Source: Butyrivibrio sp. XPD2002
GTDB lineage: Bacteria; Bacillota; Clostridia; Lachnospirales; Lachnospiraceae
Reading direction: 5' to 3'
Assembly (NCBI RefSeq): GCF_000423945.1
Contig: NZ_AUIY01000011.1
Location: 1 to 64,000 of the forward strand
Length of the DNA stretch: 64,000 nucleotides
Shown here: one piece after another, positions 26,865-35,164 of the stretch
Position numbering within the stretch: the stretch's first letter is position 1
How the letters are laid out: each line of letters opens with the position of its first letter
Translations under genes and position numbers: made by a program
Notes under the pieces: generated by a model
Told to the model about the DNA's origin: nothing
What the model saw: the letters and a program-made list of their open reading frames with translations, nothing else
The model's database searches: none

Positions 26865-28199
26865 TTAATCCTTTTTAGCATCACTTACGTTAACTGTCGA
26901 TTCCATATCGACATATCCAACGGTGTTCTTATCAGAAACCACCGTAATATTCAGTGCATCATAAAGACGGTGATATACAACAAAGTCGTCCTGTTCAAAT
27001 CCTGTTACACCAAAGGAAACAAGATATTCGCCTCCCTGCAAAAGCATCCTCTGCGTGAATGTAATATCCTTCTCATCCCCCGCATGTACAGGCTCCAGGA
27101 ACGCTTTTTCAACCATCGAATTGGTTCCTGTAATCTCTATTCCCATTACATTTTTAATTGTAAAAGCAAAAATCGGAGCATTTATATCTTTAAGGAACTT
27201 CACCTTCATGTGAATAGTGAACTCTGTTCCCTTAATAACCGAATTAGTCTTAAGTCCCTTGGAATCTGTGGCATAGAATTCCGTAATCTTCGCCGCATTA
27301 TTACCATATTCAAGAAGATCCGAATTCTCAGTGGTGTTTGCAGCCTCCTGCTCTTTTTTCTCAGCTGTGGCTTCTTTATTACCATCTGCCTTCTTACCGG
27401 CAGCCTCTCTGATATCCTCATCCTCAAGCAACGACTTAAAGTCATTCTCCGGAAGCGGGTACTGACCGACAAGAACCTGTTTATAGATGTCGATCATCTT
27501 CTTAGGAGTTCCCTCGCCAAGGATAACACCCTGATTGAGAAGAACTGCCCTGTCACAGTATCTGCTTATCGTAGAAAGATCGTGGGATACGAAAAGTATC
27601 GTCTTACCCTGCTTCTTAAACTCCTCAAACTTGTGATAGCACTTAGCCTGGAAGAATACGTCTCCTACTGAAAGCGCCTCGTCTACAATAAGTATCTCAG
27701 GATCAATGTTTATTGCAACCGCAAAGGCCAGTCGCACAAACATACCGCTTGAATAGGTCTTAACAGGCTGATAAACATAGTCTCCTATATCAGCAAATTC
27801 AAGGATTGAATCCATTCTGGCTTTGATCTCTTCCTCTGAGAAGCCGATCATCATACCATTTAAGAAAATGTTATCAATTCCATTGTACTCCATATTAAAG
27901 CCGGCACCCAGCTCAAGAAGTGCTGAAATATGTCCATCAACCTCAACAGATCCGGAGGTCGGTGACAATACACCGGTAATAATCTTAAGAATTGTTGATT
28001 TTCCTGAACCGTTAGTTCCGATAATTCCAATGGTCTCACCTTTTTTAATAGTGAGATTGACGTGGTTTAGTGCAAGGTGCTCTGTGTAGCCATTTCCCTT
28101 AAGGAGACCAAGGGCATCCTTTAACCTGTCGGAATTCTTGTTATAAAGTTTATACATTTTAGTCAGATCAGAGACCTGAATCGCTATATCTTTATCCAT
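26865..28199 (-). CDS. wzt: polysaccharide ABC exporter ATPase with C-terminal domain (Wzt)
   Basis: 444 residues. The ATPase part (~1-245) has Walker A GTNGSGKST, signature YSSGMFVRL, Walker B ILIVDEALSVGD and the H-loop FVSHD. After a charged, low-complexity linker rich in Ala, Glu and Lys (~258-290) comes a beta-sandwich-like Wzt_C domain (~295-440). Short Wzt/TagH proteins lack this domain; in E. coli O8/O9a it recognises the polymer cap. It lies 3 nt after the methyltransferase/kinase-like gene and 27 nt from wzm, so these form one unit. Confidence 0.93.
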   Translation of the reverse strand: MDKDIAIQVSDLTKMYKLYNKNSDRLKDALGLLKGNGYTEHLALNHVNLTIKKGETIGIIGTNGSGKSTILKIITGVLSPTSGSVEVDGHISALLELGAGFNMEYNGIDNIFLNGMMIGFSEEEIKARMDSILEFADIGDYVYQPVKTYSSGMFVRLAFAVAINIDPEILIVDEALSVGDVFFQAKCYHKFEEFKKQGKTILFVSHDLSTISRYCDRAVLLNQGVILGEGTPKKMIDIYKQVLVGQYPLPENDFKSLLEDEDIREAAGKKADGNKEATAEKKEQEAANTTENSDLLEYGNNAAKITEFYATDSKGLKTNSVIKGTEFTIHMKVKFLKDINAPIFAFTIKNVMGIEITGTNSMVEKAFLEPVHAGDEKDITFTQRMLLQGGEYLVSFGVTGFEQDDFVVYHRLYDALNITVVSDKNTVGYVDMESTVNVSDAKKD

Positions 28200-28226
28200 A
28201 AAGTAGTCTTTCCGTGCCAGAAATTA

Positions 28227-29252
28227 TCAAAGTACATCTGCAAATTGCGGTTTTGTCTTTTTGAAAATTACAGAGCCTATGCAGAACAAAGCTACAACCA
28301 CTATCCAGAAATAAGTACTTGAATAGAAATGCTCAAAGAACCACTCATCGCCATAAACAGCATTCCTGTAGCCTTCAACAATATAGGTCATTGGATTAAG
28401 CTTAATAATCCACTTATACTTATCAAATCTCTCAGCATTTATATTCCACAATACAGGAGTAGCCCACTGCCCTACCTGAAGAACGATAGCAAGAATCTGG
28501 GTAAGATCTCTGAAAAACACCACAACTGCGCAGGTTGTATAGCTTAGTGATAATACCAGAATAAACTCACAAATAGCATAATAGAAAATCTGAATAGAAT
28601 AAATTGTCGGATAATAACCATACATGCAGGCTACTATAAGCATTACTCCTGCAAAAAATACATGAATAAAAAGTGCTGCAATAATCTTTATCAACGGAAG
28701 GATGCTTATCTTAAAGAGCACCTTTTTAACAAGATAATTGTACTCAAGAAGAGAAGTAGTACCATTCATCCATGCTTCAGTAAAGAAAAACCAGGGCACA
28801 AGACCTGTTGTCAAAAACAGGACAAAAGGAACTTCCGTACCGCCACCGGCAAGCTGACCCTTCTGAGGTAAAAACACACTAAAAACAAACCAATACATCA
28901 AAACAGTGACCACTGGCTGAGCCAGTGCCCACACAACGCCCATATAAGAGCCGGCATATCTCTTTTTAAAATCGTTTATCGCCAATCTTTTGATGAGCTT
29001 TCTTGAATTAAAAAGCTCCACCGGAAGAACCATGAGCTTATCATACCAGGCAGTAAACAGTATCATCGACATTACGATGAGTATACATGCGCATATCTTC
29101 TTCAGCATCTCTGTATGCTGGTCTGCAAGAGGATTGGAATGCAGAACGATTATCAGCATAAGAACAAGTGCAAGAGCATAGAATATGCCAAGTCCAACCT
29201 GCTTGGGAAGCTCACTTATGATTGGCAGTTTCTCAGCTTTTCCTTTAGCCAT
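28227..29252 (-). CDS. wzm: polysaccharide ABC exporter permease (Wzm)
   Basis: 341 residues. An N-terminal extension with two extra hydrophobic segments (~20-66) precedes the ABC-2 type permease domain, with six membrane helices (~85-335). Typical for the family are INDFKKRYAGSYMGVVWALAQPVV at the start of the domain, PWFFFTEAWMNGTTSLLEYNYLVKKV and LNPMTYIVEGYRNAV near the end. It exports completed undecaprenyl-pyrophosphate-linked polymer with Wzt. Its ATG overlaps the rfbC stop by one base, indicating co-translation. Confidence 0.93.
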   Translation of the reverse strand: MAKGKAEKLPIISELPKQVGLGIFYALALVLMLIIVLHSNPLADQHTEMLKKICACILIVMSMILFTAWYDKLMVLPVELFNSRKLIKRLAINDFKKRYAGSYMGVVWALAQPVVTVLMYWFVFSVFLPQKGQLAGGGTEVPFVLFLTTGLVPWFFFTEAWMNGTTSLLEYNYLVKKVLFKISILPLIKIIAALFIHVFFAGVMLIVACMYGYYPTIYSIQIFYYAICEFILVLSLSYTTCAVVVFFRDLTQILAIVLQVGQWATPVLWNINAERFDKYKWIIKLNPMTYIVEGYRNAVYGDEWFFEHFYSSTYFWIVVVALFCIGSVIFKKTKPQFADVL

Positions 29253-29818
29253 TACTTAACTCCACGATCCTTTTTATAATCAGAAAGTGTTCCCCACTTT
29301 GTATCCTTCTCTGAAAGAGTAAGATCTGCCTCGTTCTCATAAGGCCATTCAACACCGATCTCGGGATCCTTAAAGAGGATTCCGCCTTCATCATCTGGAT
29401 GATAAAAATCAGTACACTTATAAGCAAATTCAGCATAATCGGAAAGGACAAGGAAGCCATGTGCAAATCCCTTAGGAATGAAAAACTGCTTCTTATTCTC
29501 TGCTGAAAGGACAACGCCGAACCACTTACCGAAAGTAGCTGAGCCCTCGCGAAGATCTACTGCAACATCAAAAACCTCGCCCTTGATAGCTCTTACAAGC
29601 TTATCCTGAGGGAAGTTTTTCTGGAAATGAAGTCCTCTTAATACTCCCTTTTTGGATGCGGACTGATTATCCTGAACAAATTCCATGTCGATACCTATCT
29701 TCTCAAAATCTCTCTTTGAGTAGGTCTCCATGAAATAGCCTCTCTCATCTCCAAAGACCTGAGGTGTTATTACCTTAAGTCCTTCAATCTCGCATGTCTC
29801 AACATTTAACTGACCCAT
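29252..29818 (-). CDS. rfbC: dTDP-4-dehydrorhamnose 3,5-epimerase (RmlC/RfbC)
   Basis: 188-residue cupin that epimerises C3 and C5 of dTDP-4-keto-6-deoxyglucose. RGLHFQ, DNQSASKKGVLRG and FIPKGFAHGF carry the catalytic and substrate residues of RmlC; the length is normal. This argues against a 3,4-ketoisomerase (FdtA), which would be shorter. A ggagga site precedes the ATG. It directly precedes wzm, tying dTDP-deoxysugar supply to the ABC-exported polymer. Confidence 0.95.
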   Translation of the reverse strand: MGQLNVETCEIEGLKVITPQVFGDERGYFMETYSKRDFEKIGIDMEFVQDNQSASKKGVLRGLHFQKNFPQDKLVRAIKGEVFDVAVDLREGSATFGKWFGVVLSAENKKQFFIPKGFAHGFLVLSDYAEFAYKCTDFYHPDDEGGILFKDPEIGVEWPYENEADLTLSEKDTKWGTLSDYKKDRGVK

Positions 29819-29838
29819 TTTAATTTATTCCTCCAAAA

Positions 29839-30258
29839 TCAATTAGCATTTCCTTCTAATACGCCCGGAGCTTCATGAAGCATTCCGTGCTCATCAGGTA
29901 CGAGCTCAGCATTACCTGAAGATATGCCACCTTCAGTAGGCCTGTTCTTTTCTACAGGCTCATCCGCATTTGCAGGTACCGGAACATTATCCACTACCAC
30001 GACAACTGACGGTCTCTGCTCGCTCTTATCAAAAAAATCACTGGCGGTAAGAAATCCCTTGAGATTATCTCCGATCTGCTCTCCATAGGCTGTTTCCATA
30101 GTATCACCCTCGGAAACAGCAACCTCGGTCTCAGGAGCCTTTCCACTGCCTATCATGGAATTAATCTTATCTCTGTTTGCAGCATAAACTACCACTGCAA
30201 TAAGAACCATAGTGGTAATTACAGCCAATATAGACAATCTGAATGTCTTAGAGTCCAT
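29839..30258 (-). CDS. small membrane-anchored protein inside the dTDP-sugar operon, function unknown
   Basis: 139 residues: a short N terminus, one transmembrane segment (~9-27, [18 protein letters not shown]), then a low-complexity, acidic, Pro/Glu/Gly-rich region expected outside the cell. No catalytic motif is seen. The first 11 nt overlap the end of rfbA, and it ends 21 nt before rfbC, so it is part of that operon. It may be a membrane accessory of the polysaccharide machinery. I do not recognise a family. Confidence 0.68.
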   Translation of the reverse strand: MDSKTFRLSILAVITTMVLIAVVVYAANRDKINSMIGSGKAPETEVAVSEGDTMETAYGEQIGDNLKGFLTASDFFDKSEQRPSVVVVVDNVPVPANADEPVEKNRPTEGGISSGNAELVPDEHGMLHEAPGVLEGNAN

Positions 30259-31117
30259 TTGCTACCTCAACAAGATATTTGCCGTAGTCGGTCTTCATAA
30301 GAGGCTCAGCAAGCTTAAGAAGCTGCTCCTTGCTGATAAATCCTCTCTTGTAAGCAATCTCCTCAATACATGAAACATAAAGTCCCTGTCTCTTCTGGAA
30401 TGCGCAGACGAAATCAGCAGCATCAAGAAGAGAATCATGATTTCCTGTATCAAGCCATGCAAAGCCTCGGCCCATGGTCTCAACACGGAGCTCACCTCTG
30501 CGAAGATACTCATTATTAACACTTGTTATCTCGATCTCGCCTCTGGCTGAGGGCTTTACGTTTTTAGCTATATCAATAACATCGTTGTCGTAGAAATATA
30601 ATCCGGGAACCGCATAATTGCTCTTGGGATGCTCAGGCTTCTCCTCGATGGAAATAGCCTTACCATTTTCGTCAAACTCTACAACACCGTACTCTCTGGG
30701 ATCACGAACATAGTATCCAAAGATTGTTGCACCCTTATCTCTGGAAGCAACCTCCTTAAGGAGCTTACTAAAGCTCTGACCATAGAAGATATTGTCACCA
30801 AGAACAAGTGCCACGCTGTCATTACCGATAAAGTCAGCACCGATAATAAATGCATCAGCAAGTCCTCTGGGCTCCTCCTGGATTGCATATGAAAATGACA
30901 TTCCAAGCTGCTCACCGGTTCCGAAAAGATCCTCGAATATAGGAAGATCTCTGGGGGTAGAGATTATAAGTACCTCTCTGATCCCTGCAAGCATCAGGGT
31001 TGAAAGAGGATAATAGATCATAGGCTTGTCATATACAGGCATGATCTGTTTTGAAATCGCTCTTGTAAGCGGATAAAGTCTTGTTCCGGAACCTCCGGCA
31101 AGTATAATTCCCTTCAT
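30248..31117 (-). CDS. rfbA: glucose-1-phosphate thymidylyltransferase (RmlA/RfbA)
   Basis: 289 residues from the ATG at 31117, which follows a ggaggt site 7 nt upstream; a longer frame to 31141 adds eight unlikely residues. It makes dTDP-glucose from Glc-1-P and dTTP. It begins with [18 protein letters not shown], the nucleotide-binding loop, and later shows [31 protein letters not shown] and [13 protein letters not shown], all RmlA hallmarks. It precedes the small membrane protein and rfbC. Confidence 0.96.
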   Translation of the reverse strand: MKGIILAGGSGTRLYPLTRAISKQIMPVYDKPMIYYPLSTLMLAGIREVLIISTPRDLPIFEDLFGTGEQLGMSFSYAIQEEPRGLADAFIIGADFIGNDSVALVLGDNIFYGQSFSKLLKEVASRDKGATIFGYYVRDPREYGVVEFDENGKAISIEEKPEHPKSNYAVPGLYFYDNDVIDIAKNVKPSARGEIEITSVNNEYLRRGELRVETMGRGFAWLDTGNHDSLLDAADFVCAFQKRQGLYVSCIEEIAYKRGFISKEQLLKLAEPLMKTDYGKYLVEVANGL

Positions 31118-31235
31118 GGATAATACCTCCAAAATCAACAATATTAATTCAATTTATCTATATCATTGATAAACTTACACCATCTTATACTATAACATAA
31201 ACGGCGTTATCTATCATTTGTTTGTGCTTAAATTC

Positions 31236-32162
31236 TTACTCGCTTTTACGAACTTCATCTATGATGAATGGCGGACGGGATCTGGATGCGTCAAGCGCGC
31301 GCCACACATATTCACCAAGGATTCCCAAAGTCAACATAATAAGTCCCGTTGCAAAGAGGACTACGCACATAAGTGATGCATATCCGGCTATCGGAGTTCC
31401 TACAGTAAGCTTCTCGTATATTGCGCCAATTATTCCCGCAAAGGCAGCCAACGCTACAAGAGTACCTATCATGCTTATAGCCCTGATGGGGAAGTAGGAA
31501 AAGCTCATCATGGAATCCACCACAAGCTTATACTTTTTGGCAAAGGTCCAGCGGGATTTACCTACTGTCCTGTCCTTTCTGTGGAAATAAACCCTGGCTG
31601 ACTTAAAGCCAATCCACATAACCTGAAGTGTAAGGGATGAATTTTTTTCATCCATAAGCTGTATAACCTTTATAGCCTGTCTGTCCAGAAGGTAGCAGTC
31701 ACAGCCACCCTGGGGCATATCTTTATTTATAGTCTTTCTTACAAGCCAGTAGTACATACCTGCAAAGAACTTCTTTACAGCACCCTCGTCTCTGTCAGCT
31801 CTTATCGCAAGAACAACCTTATTGCCTTCCTTCCATTTCTCGTAGAGATCCAGAATAAGTGTGGAATCCTCCTGAAGATCTGCCTGCTTGGTAACTGCAC
31901 AGTCACCGGTGCACACAGAAAGACCTGCAAGGATCGCAGCATGCTCACCAAAGTTTCTTGAGAGTCTTGTGCAGACCACATTCTTATCCTTCGCAGCTAT
32001 TTTGTTCATGATCTCCCAGGAGTTATCCCCTGATCCATCATCAACAAAAACTATCTCATAATCTCCAAGCTTCCCGAGAATTTTTTCCTTCATATCCTCG
32101 TAGAGCATCTCGAGTGTATCTGAATTGTAATACACCGGAACAACTATTGATATTTTACTCAT
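31236..32162 (-). CDS. polyprenyl-phosphate sugar synthase, GtrB-like GT2
   Basis: 308 residues from the ATG at 32162, which has a ggag site five bases upstream. The GT-A domain (~1-210) has SIVVPVYYNSDTL and FVDDGSGDNS. Its metal-motif region reads KQADLQED, with Lys-Gln ahead of the usual ADLQ. Two C-terminal membrane helices (~225-290) carry the LGILGEYVWRAL tail typical of GtrB/DPM1-type enzymes that make undecaprenyl-phosphate-sugar. With the SMR-type pair at 33451-34172 and GT-C proteins it fits a three-component sugar-decoration system. Confidence 0.88.
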   Translation of the reverse strand: MSKISIVVPVYYNSDTLEMLYEDMKEKILGKLGDYEIVFVDDGSGDNSWEIMNKIAAKDKNVVCTRLSRNFGEHAAILAGLSVCTGDCAVTKQADLQEDSTLILDLYEKWKEGNKVVLAIRADRDEGAVKKFFAGMYYWLVRKTINKDMPQGGCDCYLLDRQAIKVIQLMDEKNSSLTLQVMWIGFKSARVYFHRKDRTVGKSRWTFAKKYKLVVDSMMSFSYFPIRAISMIGTLVALAAFAGIIGAIYEKLTVGTPIAGYASLMCVVLFATGLIMLTLGILGEYVWRALDASRSRPPFIIDEVRKSE

Positions 32163-32171
32163 TTTTTCTCC

Positions 32172-32215
32172 ATGCCCGGTGAGGGCTCTATAACGCAACA
32201 ATAGAGAGCCCGGTA
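32172..32215 (-). other. intercistronic hairpin between rfbB and the GtrB-like gene
   Basis: On the minus strand ccgggctct pairs with agagccc...ccgg across a ~15-nt loop. There is no T tract, so it is unlikely to terminate; it may stabilise the mRNA end or tune the downstream gene. Confidence 0.4.
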
Positions 32216-32274
32216 AAATAGCCTTACCAAAGCTCTCCTGTTATATCTATATTACTGCCTAACCAATTAAATTA

Positions 32275-33363
32275 TCAAAACTTACTGCTGTACATGTCAT
32301 CGTAGTACTTCTGATAGTCTCCGCTTGTCACATGCTCCATCCAGTCCTCATGAGCAAAGAACCACTTGATTGTCTTTCTGATGCCTTCCTTGAACATTGT
32401 CTCAGGCTCCCATCCAATCTCAGCCTTAATCTTATCAGGAGCGATAGCATAACGACGATCATGTCCCTTTCTATCCTCAACATAAGTTATAAGGTCATAA
32501 GTAAGCTTCTCTTTTCTGGGATCAGAATCATCAAGGGACTCACGAAGCACGTCGATGATTGTCTGAACGATCTCAATGTTCTGCTTCTCATTGTGTCCGC
32601 CGATGTTATAGGTCTCAAAAAGTCTGCCCTTTTCCTGAACCATGTCGATCGCCTTAGCGTGATCCTCAACATAGAGCCAGTCACGAACGTTTTTACCATC
32701 ACCGTAAACGGGAAGTGCCTTGCCCTCAAGTGCATTGTGGATCATAAGAGGTATAAGCTTCTCCGGGAACTGGAACGGTCCGTAATTATTGGAGCAGTTA
32801 GTAATATTTGCAGGGAACTTATATGTATCCATATAAGCCTTAACAAGCATGTCTGAGCTTGCCTTACTAGCTGAGTACGGGCTGTGGGGATCGTAAGGTG
32901 TTGTCTCATAAAAATATGCGTCAGGATCCTCAGGAAGTGAACCATAAACCTCATCTGTACTTACATGAAGGAATTTCTTACCTTCCTTATATGAGCCATC
33001 GGGAAGCTCCCATGCCTTCTTAGCTGCATTCAGCATTGTAGCTGTACCAAGAACGTTAGTCTCAACGAAAATCTCGGGATTAACGATTGATCTGTCAACA
33101 TGGCTCTCAGCCGCGAAATGTACAACGCGGTCGATGTCGTTCTCCTCAAAAATCTTGTTAATAGCCTCTCTGTCGCAGATATTAGCCTTAACAAATGTAT
33201 AGTTATCTCTGCCCTCTACGTCCTTGAGGTTCTCAAGGTTACCTGCATAGGTAAGGACATCCACATTGATAATGCGAATCTCATTGTCATACTTTTTAAA
33301 CATGTAATGAATGTAATTGGAACCGATAAATCCGGCACCGCCTGTTACAAGATATGTTCTCAT
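32275..33363 (-). CDS. rfbB: dTDP-glucose 4,6-dehydratase (RmlB/RfbB)
   Basis: 362-residue short-chain dehydrogenase-fold enzyme making dTDP-4-keto-6-deoxyglucose. It shows the NAD loop TGGAGFIGSNYIHYM, HFAAESHVDRSI, STDEVYGS, the catalytic YSASK, and NCSNNYGPFQFPEKLIPLMI. It is separated from rfbA/rfbC by the GtrB-like gene and a gap. rfbD, the last step to dTDP-rhamnose, is not in this window. Confidence 0.96.
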   Translation of the reverse strand: MRTYLVTGGAGFIGSNYIHYMFKKYDNEIRIINVDVLTYAGNLENLKDVEGRDNYTFVKANICDREAINKIFEENDIDRVVHFAAESHVDRSIVNPEIFVETNVLGTATMLNAAKKAWELPDGSYKEGKKFLHVSTDEVYGSLPEDPDAYFYETTPYDPHSPYSASKASSDMLVKAYMDTYKFPANITNCSNNYGPFQFPEKLIPLMIHNALEGKALPVYGDGKNVRDWLYVEDHAKAIDMVQEKGRLFETYNIGGHNEKQNIEIVQTIIDVLRESLDDSDPRKEKLTYDLITYVEDRKGHDRRYAIAPDKIKAEIGWEPETMFKEGIRKTIKWFFAHEDWMEHVTSGDYQKYYDDMYSSKF

Positions 33364-33450
33364 AAACCCTCCGTAATTATATACGATGAAAAATCTCTAA
33401 TGTATTCTAACTGTTTAAAGAAATAAATGCAAATCCTTTAAATCATGATG

Positions 33451-33789
33451 TTACATCAGGTAAAAAATCAGAATTCCGCTTAAAATCAGCACCATTCCTG
33501 CAAGCTTGGATTTCGTGATCTTTTCCTTAAACACAAATCTGCTAAGAAACATAACAAGTATGTATCCCACGGGCTCAATGATCACCACATACATATATGG
33601 CATGTGTCCGTAGCAGATAATTGCCACAAGCATGGAAATGACCAGAAGTCCATAGCCACCTATAACAAGGACGTTAAGGTACTGCCTTATAAAATTAGGG
33701 TATTCCTTCCCTGAGCTTTTCTTAAGTAGTATCTGGGAAACAGATGCAAGGAGCTGCCCAAACAGCGCAAGTATTATGAAAGGAATCAT
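33451..33789 (-). CDS. SMR/EamA-like small membrane protein (flippase subunit, ArnF-like)
   Basis: 112 residues with four hydrophobic helices, a half-size member of the drug/metabolite transporter superfamily. The last helix region VFKEKITKSKLAGMVLILSGI is typical of EamA/SMR proteins. Its start overlaps the stop of the next gene, another small SMR-like protein, by 4 nt. Such heteromeric pairs (ArnE/ArnF) flip undecaprenyl-phosphate-aminoarabinose in Gram-negatives. Here the pair probably flips a polyprenyl-phosphate sugar made by a GtrB-like enzyme nearby; this is inference. Confidence 0.8.
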   Translation of the reverse strand: MIPFIILALFGQLLASVSQILLKKSSGKEYPNFIRQYLNVLVIGGYGLLVISMLVAIICYGHMPYMYVVIIEPVGYILVMFLSRFVFKEKITKSKLAGMVLILSGILIFYLM

Positions 33790-34172
33790 TTTGCTCCTCC
33801 CTTCATCTCTTCGCTAGCATCAGCTTCTTCCGAAGGTCTGTTAAGAATAATAGTTCCTGCTATAACCAGTGCCACGCCTACTATCTTAGGCACAGTCACC
33901 TTTTCATGAAATAGCCATACACTCCAAAGAAGTGACCACAGAAGGGTCATCGCCTTATTGGCATAGGCTATTGAAAGCTCGAAGCGCTTTAAAAGCTGCT
34001 GCCACATAACGGCATAAATTCCAAGCACCGCAAAATCCAACAGATAAAGCAGTATAAATTCTTTTGATAAAATTCTGTAATTCGATACAAGCTTACTGAT
34101 AACAGTAGTAAGTGAATATATCAGTACAGCTCCCTGAAGTACCAGAATTGCAGTAAGTCCGTTCTTTTTCAT
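33786..34172 (-). CDS. SMR/EamA-like small membrane protein (flippase subunit, ArnE-like)
   Basis: 128 residues with four hydrophobic helices and a charged C-terminal tail (SEEADASEEMKGG). The segment YANKAMTLLWSLLWSVWLFHEKVT is typical of SMR/EamA four-helix halves. It ends 4 nt inside its partner at 33451-33789, so the two are translationally coupled and probably form a heterodimer. It begins only 3 nt from the end of the SGNH-like gene, linking sugar flipping with the acylation module. Confidence 0.8.
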   Translation of the reverse strand: MKKNGLTAILVLQGAVLIYSLTTVISKLVSNYRILSKEFILLYLLDFAVLGIYAVMWQQLLKRFELSIAYANKAMTLLWSLLWSVWLFHEKVTVPKIVGVALVIAGTIILNRPSEEADASEEMKGGAK

Positions 34173-34174
34173 AA

Positions 34175-35152
34175 TTATCCGTAGATCACCTCTGCAAAAT
34201 GAGTGGCGATAACCTTATTGGCATCCTTGTTTACATGAATGTTATCTAGAAGATAATCCGCACTGTTACCCTCATCAATTGTTCCATAGTAGTTATCCAC
34301 AAAGGAAACACCGGTCTCACCGCAGGTATCTATCATATGCTGAAGATATGTTGTAAGCTTACCGTTACCAAAGTCTACTCTGTCGCCATTTTTCAGAACT
34401 CCGTCTGAGTCATAGGCATAGCAGAAGGTAAAGGACATGCAGACGATTCTGATAAAAGGATATTTTTCCTGAATCATTTTTATTCCTGAATCAAGGGCGC
34501 CCATATATGTCATGGGATCCATCGGATTACCGGGATTCATTCCGGGGCGAAGCTTTATATAATCAGTTGCATCGTAGTAGATTACAAGCGTATCCACAGT
34601 ATTCATATCCAGAGTGGCAAGCTTCTCGGCTTGTTCCTGCATGGTATTATCACCAAGTCCCCATGTGGAGTCGACGATGCTCTGTACATTACCCTCCGTA
34701 AGTCCCTTGGCAATACTGTAAAAGCTGAGGCCATCATAGTAATCTCCCTCGCCCTCAGGGCTTGCAAGAGCCATGGTACTGCCTGAAAAACCGGCATTTA
34801 TAACCTCAGCACCTGTCTTATCAGCTATCTGAGCACAGACACCGTCCTCTGACATGTCATAGGTAATCGCATCATTACCGAGCACAAGGATTGTCTCCTT
34901 GCCATCATCCTCGTGGCCTTCCCTTTTTTCAGAAGGAAGTAAAAAGATCTGATCGAGACGCTCAACCTCATACTCGGAAGCATCTACCTCAACCTGCTCC
35001 AGCTCTCTTCCCTTGTTCCACTTAACCAGCTTGATCGCTCCAAAAGCAATAAGTGCGACTATCAGTCCCAGTACAACAAGGTGGACCCATCCGGATATTC
35101 CGCCTTCACTGTTCTCTTTTTTCCTTCTCTTATCTGATCTGAAATCCGCCAT
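34175..35152 (-). CDS. SGNH-hydrolase-like protein lacking the catalytic serine
   Basis: 325 residues: a charged N terminus, one transmembrane helix (~22-43), then an extracellular domain. It is a paralogue of the 43434-44606 protein; the two share a DPxTYxGAL segment and the C-terminal LxxDNIHVN/DGLHYN block. In block I the usual GDS is replaced by GND (~92-94), and the G-x-ND block III reads YYDATDY. The Asp and His of the DxxH block (DNIH) remain. It is thus probably not a classical esterase; it may bind polymer or cooperate with the next gene, a DltD/AlgX-like protein beside an MBOAT. Confidence 0.8.
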   Translation of the reverse strand: MADFRSDKRRKKENSEGGISGWVHLVVLGLIVALIAFGAIKLVKWNKGRELEQVEVDASEYEVERLDQIFLLPSEKREGHEDDGKETILVLGNDAITYDMSEDGVCAQIADKTGAEVINAGFSGSTMALASPEGEGDYYDGLSFYSIAKGLTEGNVQSIVDSTWGLGDNTMQEQAEKLATLDMNTVDTLVIYYDATDYIKLRPGMNPGNPMDPMTYMGALDSGIKMIQEKYPFIRIVCMSFTFCYAYDSDGVLKNGDRVDFGNGKLTTYLQHMIDTCGETGVSFVDNYYGTIDEGNSADYLLDNIHVNKDANKVIATHFAEVIYG

Positions 35153-35164
35153 AAAAACCTCTCT

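Noticed and set aside
26685..27671. A 328-codon open frame on the plus strand
   Set aside because: It is antisense to the methyltransferase/kinase-like and wzt genes, both with full family motifs; it shows no recognisable domain and no ribosome binding site.
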